64,000 nt of DNA, taken from positions 1 to 64,000 of the forward strand of contig JAEUHZ010000008.1 of assembly GCA_016795205.1 (NCBI GenBank), given 5' to 3'. This document shows, piece by piece, positions 9,704 to 17,021 of this stretch. This DNA comes from Planctomycetota bacterium (GTDB taxonomy: Bacteria > Planctomycetota > UBA1135 > GCA-002686595). The notes under the pieces are model-generated. The model saw only the letters and a list, made by a program, of their open reading frames with translations, was not told where the DNA came from and did not search any database. Position numbers and translations under genes: made by a program. Numbering within the stretch: the stretch's first letter is position 1; every line of letters starts with the position of its first letter.

Positions 9704-10590
9704 ACGTGCTCGTCACCGGCGGCACCGGCTTCGTCGGGAACATCCTGGTCAACCTGCTGTGCGCCCGGGACGACCGCGTCACGGTCCTCACGCGTCGCCC
9801 CGAGCGCTACCGCAGCGCCCGTGCCGGCGTGGCCTACGCCGGCTGGCCGCTGGACGTCTCGAAGTTCGACGCCGTCGTGAACCTGGCCGGGGCGGGCGTG
9901 CTCGATCGGCGTTGGAACGACGCCTACAAGGCCGAGCTGCGCGCCAGCCGCGTCGACCTGACCCGCGGGCTCGTCGAGGCACTGGCCGCGAGCACGCAGC
10001 GCCCGCGTGTGCTCGTGTCGGCCTCGGCAGTCGGCTACTACGGCGATCGGGGCGAGGAGCTGCTGGCGGAGAGCGCGGGGCCGGCCGACGGATTCCTGGC
10101 CCAGCTCTGCGTCGATTGGGAGGCCGAGGCGAGCAAGGCCACGCTGCACGGCGTGCGCGTGGCCATCGTGCGCATCGGGCTCGTGCTCGGCAGCCACGGC
10201 GGCGCGCTGAAGCAGATGACGCCGATCTTCAAGCTCGGCCTGGGCGGCCCGTTCGGTCTCGGCCGGGCCTGGTTCCCCTGGATCCACGTGAACGATCTCG
10301 CAGCGCTCATGATCCACGCGCTCGCGAACGACGGCGTTTCCGGCCCGCTGAATGGCGCGGCGCCGGGGATCGTGCGCAACCGGGAGTACGCCCGGACCTT
10401 CGGGCGGGTGTTGTCGCGGCCGGCGATCCTGCCCGTGCCGCCCATCGCACTGCGGCTCGTCCTGGGCGAGGTCGCGAGCGTTCTGACCGCCAGCCAACAC
10501 ACCGTGCCGGAACGGACGCTGAAGAGTGGCTTCGCGTTCCAGTTCCCCGAGCTGGAGCCGGCGCTGCGCAACCTGCTGCATCGCAGGTGA
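9700..10590 (+). CDS. TIGR01777-family NAD-dependent epimerase
   Basis: A 296-residue extended short-chain dehydrogenase. The N-terminal Rossmann motif is VLVTGGTGFVGN. Then come AVVNLAGAGVLDRRW, RVLVSASAVGYYGDRGEE (YYG replaces YxxxK as in this subfamily), RIGLVLGSHGGALKQM, FPWIHVNDLA and GPLNGAAPG. The C-terminal DUF1731-like tail has ASQHTVPERTLKSGFAFQFP. Family members are called sugar-nucleotide epimerases, but their true substrates are unknown. It is coupled to the biotin carrier by a GTGA overlap. Confidence 0.88.
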   Translation: MNVLVTGGTGFVGNILVNLLCARDDRVTVLTRRPERYRSARAGVAYAGWPLDVSKFDAVVNLAGAGVLDRRWNDAYKAELRASRVDLTRGLVEALAASTQRPRVLVSASAVGYYGDRGEELLAESAGPADGFLAQLCVDWEAEASKATLHGVRVAIVRIGLVLGSHGGALKQMTPIFKLGLGGPFGLGRAWFPWIHVNDLAALMIHALANDGVSGPLNGAAPGIVRNREYARTFGRVLSRPAILPVPPIALRLVLGEVASVLTASQHTVPERTLKSGFAFQFPELEPALRNLLHRR

Positions 10591-10594
10591 GCCC

Positions 10595-10984
10595 GTGGCC
10601 GTCGTCGCGGTTGGCCTCGATCTGACGCGCGTCGACCGGCTCGCAGCGGCCCATGCGCGGCGCGGAGACCGGCTCTTGCAGCGCCTCTTCACGGCGGGAG
10701 AACGAGCGTATTGCGAGGCGCGCAAGGAGCGCTTCCAGAGCTACGCTGGGCGCTTCGCGGTCAAGGAGGCGGTCATGAAGGTGCTCGGAACCGGCTGGGC
10801 GCGTGGCGTGCGCTGGGTCGACATCGAGGTCGTGCGCGAGCGCGGGTCGGCGCCGCGCTGCGTGCTGCACGGCCGCGCGGGCGAGATCGCGCGCGCGCGC
10901 GGCATCGCCTCGATCCACGTCGCGATCACGCACGACGGCGGGATCGCGGCGGCGGTGGCCGTGGCGGAGGGAATCGCGACGTGA
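10595..10984 (+). CDS. acpS: Holo-[acyl-carrier-protein] synthase
   Basis: 129 residues, the normal AcpS length. Motifs: VGLDLTRVDRL (metal-binding aspartate), FTAGERAYCEARKERFQSYA, and the signature GRFAVKEAVMKVLGTGW carrying the catalytic glutamate and lysine. It transfers 4'-phosphopantetheine from CoA to apo-ACP. The GTG at 10595 lies 4 nt after the epimerase stop. The 3' end overlaps the next gene's GTG. Its position ties fatty-acid activation to the acyl-CoA carboxylase cluster. Confidence 0.9.
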   Translation: MAVVAVGLDLTRVDRLAAAHARRGDRLLQRLFTAGERAYCEARKERFQSYAGRFAVKEAVMKVLGTGWARGVRWVDIEVVRERGSAPRCVLHGRAGEIARARGIASIHVAITHDGGIAAAVAVAEGIAT

Positions 10985-12897
10985 GGCGCCGCTCCGTGGT
11001 GATCGGGATCGCGGCCGTCGCCGCGCTGTTCCTGGTCCTCCTCGTCGCGTGGTTGGGCTCGCAGCGCGAGCGATCGGGACGTGACCACGGAGTCGCGGCC
11101 GCGGATCTGCCGGACACGACTGGTTCGCGCGAGGACGAACGCGGCGCCCGCACAGCCGCACTCGCCGTCGTGGAGGTTCCCACGCGGCTCGCAGCGCACG
11201 GCGCGCAGTTCGAGGCCCATTCCGAGCCCGTGCGCGGCGCGGACGCCCGACCTGCTCGCTGGCGCGGCCGCGTGCTCGACCTCGAGGGCCGTGCGGTCGT
11301 GGACGTCGCGGTGGCGCGAGCCTCGCAACCGCAGTCCCCCTTCACGCGCACTGGCGCCGACGGGTCGTTCGACCTTCCCGAGCGGGACATCCAGCTCACG
11401 GTCGTCGACCCGCGCTGGTACACGCTGCGCGACACGGAGCCCCTGCCCGGCGCGGACGGCAGCGAGATCCTCGTGGTCGTGGCCCCCCTGCTCGCCATCG
11501 GCGGACACGTGGTCGAGTCGGACGGTCGAGCGGTCGCGGGTGCCAGCGTGCGCCTGGAAATCCCCTGGAGCACGTTCGCCGCGTTCCCTGTCCCGCTCGA
11601 CCGCGGACGACTGGCGCGGTCTTCCGCAACGACGACGGACGAGTTCGGCCGGTTCGAGCTCGCCATTCCCCGCGCACCGCGCATGCAGATCGTGGCCCAG
11701 AAGGAGAGCCTGGGCGCTGCGGCCATCCCCGCTCCGACCGAGGCACGCGCCGACCTCGTGATCGCGATCCACGACTCCGACGACGAGGACGACCTGCGCG
11801 TCGAGGGCGAGGTCGTGCACGCCGATGGCGTGCCCGCGCCCGACGCGCTCGTGTGCTTCGGAGAGGCGCGCGCCCAGGCCGGGGAGGATGGCCGCTTCGT
11901 GCTGAGGGTCCCGGGCGGGGTCTGGGAACCCATGCCGCTCGTCGCCGCGCTGCGTGGCTTCCAAGCGGCGGTCGTGCCCGATTTCACGGCCTTGCTCGCC
12001 AGCTCGGCCAGCGCTCCACACTTCCAACGCCTCGTCCTGGGTCCAGAGCCGCTCACGATCGAGGGACGAGTCGTCGATCACGAGGGCCGACCGCTCGCGG
12101 GCTTCGTCGTCCAACCGGTCGATCCCGTGGTCCTGCGGGCAGGCCTGATCCCGCCCGACAGCGCGGAAGCGATCGGCCACGGCGCTCCGATCCGCGCGGA
12201 AAGCGGTGCGGACGGCTCGTTCGTCTTGGAGGGACTGCAGGAGCGCGCCTACCGGCTGCAGGCGCATGGCCGCTCCCCGTTCGTGCGCATCGAGACCGAG
12301 CCGATCGCCGCTGGAGCACGCAACGTGCGCCTGGTCGTGCCCGCGAACGCGAGCTTCGACAGCGTCGAAGGGCGCGTCGTGGCGCACGACGGGACGCCCA
12401 TCCCCGGAATCGAGGTGCACTGCACGCTCATCGTGTTCGCCACGGGGTTCGGTTACACCTCGGAGAGCTCGAGCGCGGTGACGACGGACCAGGAGGGCCG
12501 CTTCGCCCTGCGCGGCGTGCCGCGCCAGCGTTCGCACCTGACCCTGACCGGCGCCGCGATCCTCCCGAAGAACCACGACCTCGCCGACCATGTCGAGGGC
12601 GACGTCCTGCGCATCACCGCCGCGCGCCGCTGCCATGTGCGCGTCGAGGGGGTGCCCGAATCGTCGAGGCTGCACTCGCTCTCGGTCTACACCGAGAGCG
12701 GCGAGAAACTGCAGCTCATGCAGTTCCAGGCCGGCGGCTGGATGTCCTCGAGCGAGCTGCAGCTCACGGGTGGCGCATCACCCTTGTTCGCCGTGGCCGA
12801 GACCGCGCGCACGATGGTCTTCCGCGGCTCGGACGGAGAGGAAGTCGCGCGCGCGCTGACCCTCGAACCCGGCGTGATCACCACCGTGCGCTGGTGA
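10981..12897 (+). CDS. Membrane-anchored protein with carboxypeptidase-regulatory-like repeats
   Basis: A protein of 638 residues. Residues 5-24 are one membrane helix (VVIGIAAVAALFLVLLVAWL). The rest is extracytoplasmic with at least four to five CarboxypepD_reg-type beta-sandwich repeats, recognisable as RVLDLEGRAVVDVAV, HVVESDGRAVAGASVRLE, EVVHADGVPAPDALVCF, RVVDHEGRPLAGFVV and RVVAHDGTPIPGIEVHC. Each is followed by a DGSF or EGRF turn. Such modules are structural or binding domains. The GTG start overlaps the acpS stop by 4 nt. Link to the carboxylase cluster is positional only. Confidence 0.8.
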   Translation: MRRRSVVIGIAAVAALFLVLLVAWLGSQRERSGRDHGVAAADLPDTTGSREDERGARTAALAVVEVPTRLAAHGAQFEAHSEPVRGADARPARWRGRVLDLEGRAVVDVAVARASQPQSPFTRTGADGSFDLPERDIQLTVVDPRWYTLRDTEPLPGADGSEILVVVAPLLAIGGHVVESDGRAVAGASVRLEIPWSTFAAFPVPLDRGRLARSSATTTDEFGRFELAIPRAPRMQIVAQKESLGAAAIPAPTEARADLVIAIHDSDDEDDLRVEGEVVHADGVPAPDALVCFGEARAQAGEDGRFVLRVPGGVWEPMPLVAALRGFQAAVVPDFTALLASSASAPHFQRLVLGPEPLTIEGRVVDHEGRPLAGFVVQPVDPVVLRAGLIPPDSAEAIGHGAPIRAESGADGSFVLEGLQERAYRLQAHGRSPFVRIETEPIAAGARNVRLVVPANASFDSVEGRVVAHDGTPIPGIEVHCTLIVFATGFGYTSESSSAVTTDQEGRFALRGVPRQRSHLTLTGAAILPKNHDLADHVEGDVLRITAARRCHVRVEGVPESSRLHSLSVYTESGEKLQLMQFQAGGWMSSSELQLTGGASPLFAVAETARTMVFRGSDGEEVARALTLEPGVITTVRW

Positions 12898-12903
12898 TCG
12901 CGC

Positions 12904-13323
12904 TCAGCGCGGGGCCGACGCGTCCTCGCGGAAGCCCAGCACGACGAGCAGGCACGGACCGCCGGCGATCACGGACAGGCCCAGCTCCTCGGCGCGCTGC
13001 AGCGCCCGCGGGCTCTCCGCCCCGGGCTGCATCCACAGGCGCGTGAGGCCGCAGGCGGCCGCGTCCTCGACGACGCGCTCGGTCACGGGCGGCGGCGTGA
13101 TGATCGACACGCCGTGCACGGGCTCCGGGAGCGCGTACAGGTCACGCACGCAGGGGACGCCCTCGATCTCGCGCTGCGTCGGGTGCACGGGGATCACGCG
13201 GCGGCCGCGCTGCAGGTAGCAGCGCAGGACCTTGTTCCCGTACTTGGCGCGGTCGGTCGAAGCCCCGACCACGGCGTAGGCCGTGCCGCGCAGGAAGTCC
13301 TCGATCCGTTCGGCGCTGTCCAT
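12904..13323 (-). CDS. CoA-binding protein (YccU-type)
   Basis: 139 residues, typical of the CoA_binding_2 family. The Rossmann-like nucleotide motif is AVVGASTDRAKYGNKVLR. The strand VIPVHPTQREIEGVPC and the region VSIITPPPVTERVVEDAAACG follow. The ending GLSVIAGGPCLLVVLG normally holds the conserved cysteine. The biological role of this family is poorly defined. It converges on the upstream plus-strand gene with only 6 nt between stops, and is divergent from nth 17 nt away. Confidence 0.87.
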   Translation of the reverse strand: MDSAERIEDFLRGTAYAVVGASTDRAKYGNKVLRCYLQRGRRVIPVHPTQREIEGVPCVRDLYALPEPVHGVSIITPPPVTERVVEDAAACGLTRLWMQPGAESPRALQRAEELGLSVIAGGPCLLVVLGFREDASAPR

Positions 13324-13340
13324 GGCGCTATCCTACGCGG

Positions 13341-13964
13341 ATGAAGCGCGCCGAGAAGGCAGCCCGGATCCGCGCGATCCTCGACCGCCTGTATCCCGAC
13401 CCGCCGATCCCGCTCGACCACCGCGATCCGTTCACGCTGCTCGTGGCGGTCGTGCTCTCGGCGCAGACCACGGACGCGCGCGTGAACCTCGTGACGCCGG
13501 CCCTGTTCGAGCTGGCACCCGACGCGGCCTCGATGGCGCGCCTCCCGGTCGAGACGATCCACACGGCGATCAAGACCTGCGGGCTCGCGCCGCAGAAGGC
13601 CAAGAACATCGCGGCGCTGTCGCGGCTGCTCGTCGAGCGCCACGGCGGAGAGGTCCCGCGCACCTTCGAGGAGCTCGAGGCGCTCCCGGGCGTCGGGCAC
13701 AAGACCGCCAGCGTCGTCATGGCGCAGGCCTTCGGCGTGCCGGCCTTTCCCGTCGACACGCACATCCACCGGCTGGCCGCGCGCTGGGGCCTCTCGGACG
13801 GCACCAGCGTCGAGCGCACCGAACGCGACCTGAAGGCGGCCTTCCCCAAGGAGGCCTGGATCCCCATGCACCTGAAGCTGATCCTCTTCGGCCGCGAGCA
13901 CTGCCCCGCGCTGCGCCATGATCCCAAGGCCTGCCCGATCTGCTCCTGGGCCGCGCGGCCCTGA
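13341..13964 (+). CDS. nth: Endonuclease III (DNA glycosylase/AP lyase)
   Basis: 207 residues. It repairs oxidised pyrimidines by glycosylase and AP-lyase action. The helix-hairpin-helix is LPGVGHKTASVVMAQAFG, with the catalytic lysine in GHKTA and the catalytic aspartate in FPVDTHIHR. The C-terminal end shows only three candidate cluster cysteines (one in REHC, then a CPIC pair) and then stops, so the usual fourth cysteine of the 4Fe-4S loop is missing. I recall a similar short end in some other phyla. Convergent with the antiporter gene, 9 nt apart. Confidence 0.92.
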   Translation: MKRAEKAARIRAILDRLYPDPPIPLDHRDPFTLLVAVVLSAQTTDARVNLVTPALFELAPDAASMARLPVETIHTAIKTCGLAPQKAKNIAALSRLLVERHGGEVPRTFEELEALPGVGHKTASVVMAQAFGVPAFPVDTHIHRLAARWGLSDGTSVERTERDLKAAFPKEAWIPMHLKLILFGREHCPALRHDPKACPICSWAARP

Positions 13965-13973
13965 GACCGGGGG

Positions 13974-15692
13974 TCAGCGCGCGTCGACGTCGGCGCGCAA
14001 GGCCGCCAGGAGCTCGGTCCAGGACGTGACCTCGACGAGCTTGGAGCGCACGTCGGGGTCCTGCAGCGTGCGGCTGATGTCGGCCAGGATCTCGAGCTGG
14101 GCTCCGGGCTGCTCGGCCGGCGTCAGGATCAAGAACACCAGGCGCGCGGCGTGACCGTCGGGGGCGTCGAAGTCGACGCCTTGCGGGGCGAGGCCGAAGG
14201 CGATCCGAGGACGAGCCAAGCCGGGGATCCGTGCGTGCGGGATCGCGATGCCGTCGCCGATCGCCGTCGTGCCGACTTGCTCGCGCGCCCACACGGCGGC
14301 GTCGATCTGCGCCGTGTCGAGGCCCGAGGCGCGCGCCAGGGCGGCGGACAGCTCGCGCACGACCCCACGCCGGTCCGGCGCGGCGAGGCGCTGGACGAAG
14401 GCCTTCTGGGACAGGAGCCGCGCGAAGCGCCGCGGACGCCGGCGACCCAGCGCGCGCTGGATGAAGGGCCCGCTCATCACCGACGTGAGCAGTGCCATGA
14501 CGACCAGCGCCACGAACATGCGCTCGTCGATGAGGCCGTGCTGGAGTGCGGTCAGGCCCAGCACGATTTCCATGCTGCCACGCGCGTTCATCGCGAAACC
14601 GATCGCCAGCGACTCGCGCCGGTCCATGCCGGCCATCCGCGCTCCCAGCGCCGCGCCGCCGATCTTGCCGGCGCAGGCGATGGTCATGACCACCGTGCAC
14701 AGGACCAGGTCGAAGTGCGCGACGAAGTCGATCCCCACGCCGATGCCGGCGAAGAACAGCGGGGCGAAGAAGCTCGACACGAACTCGCGGATCGTCGTGC
14801 GCGTGCGCTCCCGCAGGTGCGACGAGTCTCCCAGCGCGACGCCGGTCAGGAACGCGCCGAAGATGGCGTGCAGCCCGAGGTGCTCGGTGAGCGCGCCGCC
14901 GAACAACGCCAGCGCGATCGCGAAGGCCAGCACACCGCTGGGCCAGGAAGTGTGCGCCTGCACCCAGGGCAAGACGCGGTGGATCGCCCAACGGCCGAGG
15001 GTCAGAACCAGGGCCGCGAAGGCCGCGATCGAGGCCACCACGCCGACCAGGGCCTCGGGCGCCCCGTCCGCGCCGATCATCCCCAGGAGGACGGCGAACA
15101 CCATCCAGCCGACGAGGTCGTCGAACATCGCCGAGGCGATCACGACCATCCCGAAGTCGGAACGGTACAGGTGCAGGTCGATCAGCGTCTTGGCGATCAC
15201 GGGCAGCGCGCTGATCGACAGCGCCGTCGCGAAGAACAGCGCGTGGATCCCGCGGGCTACGTCACCCGACCAGCCGATGAACGAGGGGAAGAACCAGGCC
15301 CCGGCGAAGCCCAGGCCGAACGGCACGCCGATCCCGAGGATGCCGACGGACGAAGCGGCGCGGCCCTGACGCAAGACCCTCGACAGGTCGACCTCGAGGC
15401 CCGCGACCAGGAGGAACAACGACACGGCCAGCGTGCGGATGCCATCCAGGACCACGCGGGTCGGTCCCTCGGACGCGAACAGCCAGGCGTGGACCTCGGG
15501 GGACGCCCGCCCGAGCAGCGCGGGCCCGAGCAGGATGCCCGCGGCGAGCTCGCCCAGCACCGAAGGCTGGTTCAGCTTGCGCGCCAGCTCGCCCAGCACG
15601 CGCGCCGCCACGAGCAGCACGCCCAGGGCCGCGAACAGCCGCGTGACCTCGGCGGGATCGAGCGCCGCCAGCGCGAGAGGGGGGACGAACAT
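13974..15692 (-). CDS. Cation:proton antiporter fused to PTS EIIA domain
   Basis: A protein of 572 residues. Residues 5-390 are a CPA2-type antiporter core with about 12 helices (LAAGILLGPALLG, DDLVGWMVFAVLLG, FAGIGVGIDF). Residues about 425-572 form a fructose/mannitol-type EIIA domain. Its motif GDGIAIPHARIPG contains the phosphorylatable histidine. The fusion suggests that PTS phosphorylation state gates Na+ or K+/H+ exchange. PTS enzyme I lies at 48855 in this window but no sugar permease does. Divergent from the metallopeptidase gene. Confidence 0.9.
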   Translation of the reverse strand: MFVPPLALAALDPAEVTRLFAALGVLLVAARVLGELARKLNQPSVLGELAAGILLGPALLGRASPEVHAWLFASEGPTRVVLDGIRTLAVSLFLLVAGLEVDLSRVLRQGRAASSVGILGIGVPFGLGFAGAWFFPSFIGWSGDVARGIHALFFATALSISALPVIAKTLIDLHLYRSDFGMVVIASAMFDDLVGWMVFAVLLGMIGADGAPEALVGVVASIAAFAALVLTLGRWAIHRVLPWVQAHTSWPSGVLAFAIALALFGGALTEHLGLHAIFGAFLTGVALGDSSHLRERTRTTIREFVSSFFAPLFFAGIGVGIDFVAHFDLVLCTVVMTIACAGKIGGAALGARMAGMDRRESLAIGFAMNARGSMEIVLGLTALQHGLIDERMFVALVVMALLTSVMSGPFIQRALGRRRPRRFARLLSQKAFVQRLAAPDRRGVVRELSAALARASGLDTAQIDAAVWAREQVGTTAIGDGIAIPHARIPGLARPRIAFGLAPQGVDFDAPDGHAARLVFLILTPAEQPGAQLEILADISRTLQDPDVRSKLVEVTSWTELLAALRADVDAR

Positions 15693-15799
15693 CGGCGTAC
15701 CGCGCGTGACGGGTCGGCGGCAGAGAGTAGGTGCCGAGGCGCGCTTGGACCATCGTCTTGTGGCCCTGCGCCCCGCCAGAGGCGAGAATGCCGCGCGTC

Positions 15800-16651
15800 A
15801 TGAGCCAGGGAACGAGCGACGTGTCGTGGAGCGGATGGGACGAGGACGAGGCCAGCCCCGAGGACGAGGCGCTCGACCGCGCCTGGGAAGCCCTCGATGC
15901 CGGCGAGCCGGAGACGGCCTTGCGCGAGCTCGAGGGCGTCGATCCCGACTGGCCCGACCGCTGGATCCCCGAGGGGCTGGCCCGCACGCAGCTCGGCGAC
16001 CTGGCCGGTGCGCGCGCCGCACTGGCGCGGGTGCGCGAGGCGGCGGACGTCGACGACCACCCGGACTTCCTGTGGGCCGAGGGCTCGCTGCTGCTGGCCG
16101 AGTGGCGCATCGCCGAGGCGCGCGCCGTCCTGGAGCGGCTGGTGTCCGTCGAGCGCACCGTGGGCGCGCTGGAACGGCTGTCCCTGGCGCTCGAAATCCA
16201 GGGGGAGTTCGGCGCGGCCGAGCAACTGCTGCGCGAAGCGCACGCCCTGGATGCCGAGGCCCTGCCGCTGCCGCCGCGCTTGGGCCCCGCGGACTTCGAG
16301 CGCGTGGTCGCGGCCGCCGTCGAGGCGCTGCCACCCGAGTTCTCGGCCCAGCTCGAAAACGTCGAGATCGCCGTCGAGCCCGTGCCCTCGGAGTGGATGA
16401 TCGACACCTCGGACCCGGCCGGGACGCCTCCGGACCTCTTGGGACTGTTCGTGGGCGCGTCGCGCCTCGACGCCCCCGACGACCAGAGCGGCGAGCTGCC
16501 CCCGCGGATCCTGCTCTTCCAGCGCAACCTGGAGCGCGCCGCGCGGGACGAGTCCGGGCTGGTCGAGGAGATCCGCAAGACGCTCTACCACGAGATCGGG
16601 CACCTGCTCGGGTTCGACGAGGAAGGCGTGGCGGCGCTGGGCTTGGAGTGA
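15800..16651 (+). CDS. TPR-containing zincin-like metallopeptidase
   Basis: A protein of 283 residues. The N-terminal half has helical TPR-like repeats (ALREL, GARAALARV, EARAVLERL, AAEQLLREAHAL). The C-terminal half resembles PF06262 zincins, ending with LYHEIGHLLGFDEE, the HExxH zinc site plus a third ligand after GH. The domain is normally a stand-alone protein of about 130 residues, so the TPR fusion is an extension. ATG at 15800 is preferred; an ATG at 15788 is also possible. It lies 16 nt upstream of cyaY in the same direction. Confidence 0.82.
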   Translation: MSQGTSDVSWSGWDEDEASPEDEALDRAWEALDAGEPETALRELEGVDPDWPDRWIPEGLARTQLGDLAGARAALARVREAADVDDHPDFLWAEGSLLLAEWRIAEARAVLERLVSVERTVGALERLSLALEIQGEFGAAEQLLREAHALDAEALPLPPRLGPADFERVVAAAVEALPPEFSAQLENVEIAVEPVPSEWMIDTSDPAGTPPDLLGLFVGASRLDAPDDQSGELPPRILLFQRNLERAARDESGLVEEIRKTLYHEIGHLLGFDEEGVAALGLE

Positions 16652-16667
16652 GGCCGGAAGGACCGCC

Positions 16668-16991
16668 GTGGACCGCAGCACGTACCTGACGCTGGCCGAC
16701 GAGACCCTGGCGCGCGTGACCCGCTGGGGCGACGGCTTCGACCCCGACGAGGTCGAGGCGACGTCGAGCGACGGCGTCGTGACCTTGGAGTTCCCCGACC
16801 GAGCGCGCTTCGTCCTGAACCGCCAGACCGCCGCGAACCAGATGTGGCTGGCGGCCGGCGCGCGCGCCTGGCACTACGCTTGGGATGCAGCGCGCCGGGA
16901 ATGGCGCGACGAGAAGGATGGCCACGAGCTCCTGGCGCGCGTGGCCGAGGTCGTCGGCGCCAAGCTGGGCCGCAGGCTGCCCCCGATTTGA
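16668..16991 (+). CDS. cyaY: Frataxin/CyaY iron-sulfur assembly protein
   Basis: 107 residues, the usual CyaY length. The pattern follows frataxin throughout: YLTLADETLARV in helix 1, an acidic ridge (DGFDPDEVEATSSDGVVTLEF), then FVLNRQTAANQMWLAAGARAWHY, which matches the conserved INRQ...Q.WLA...G strand region. Frataxins bind iron and tune cysteine desulfurase activity in Fe-S assembly. GTG at 16668 is supported by GGAAGGA 7 nt upstream. No isc or suf genes are nearby. I recall frataxin mainly from Proteobacteria and mitochondria, so its presence here is notable. Confidence 0.85.
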   Translation: MDRSTYLTLADETLARVTRWGDGFDPDEVEATSSDGVVTLEFPDRARFVLNRQTAANQMWLAAGARAWHYAWDAARREWRDEKDGHELLARVAEVVGAKLGRRLPPI

Positions 16992-17021
16992 GCGCGCGGG
17001 GCGCAGGCCGACGCCAGAGCT

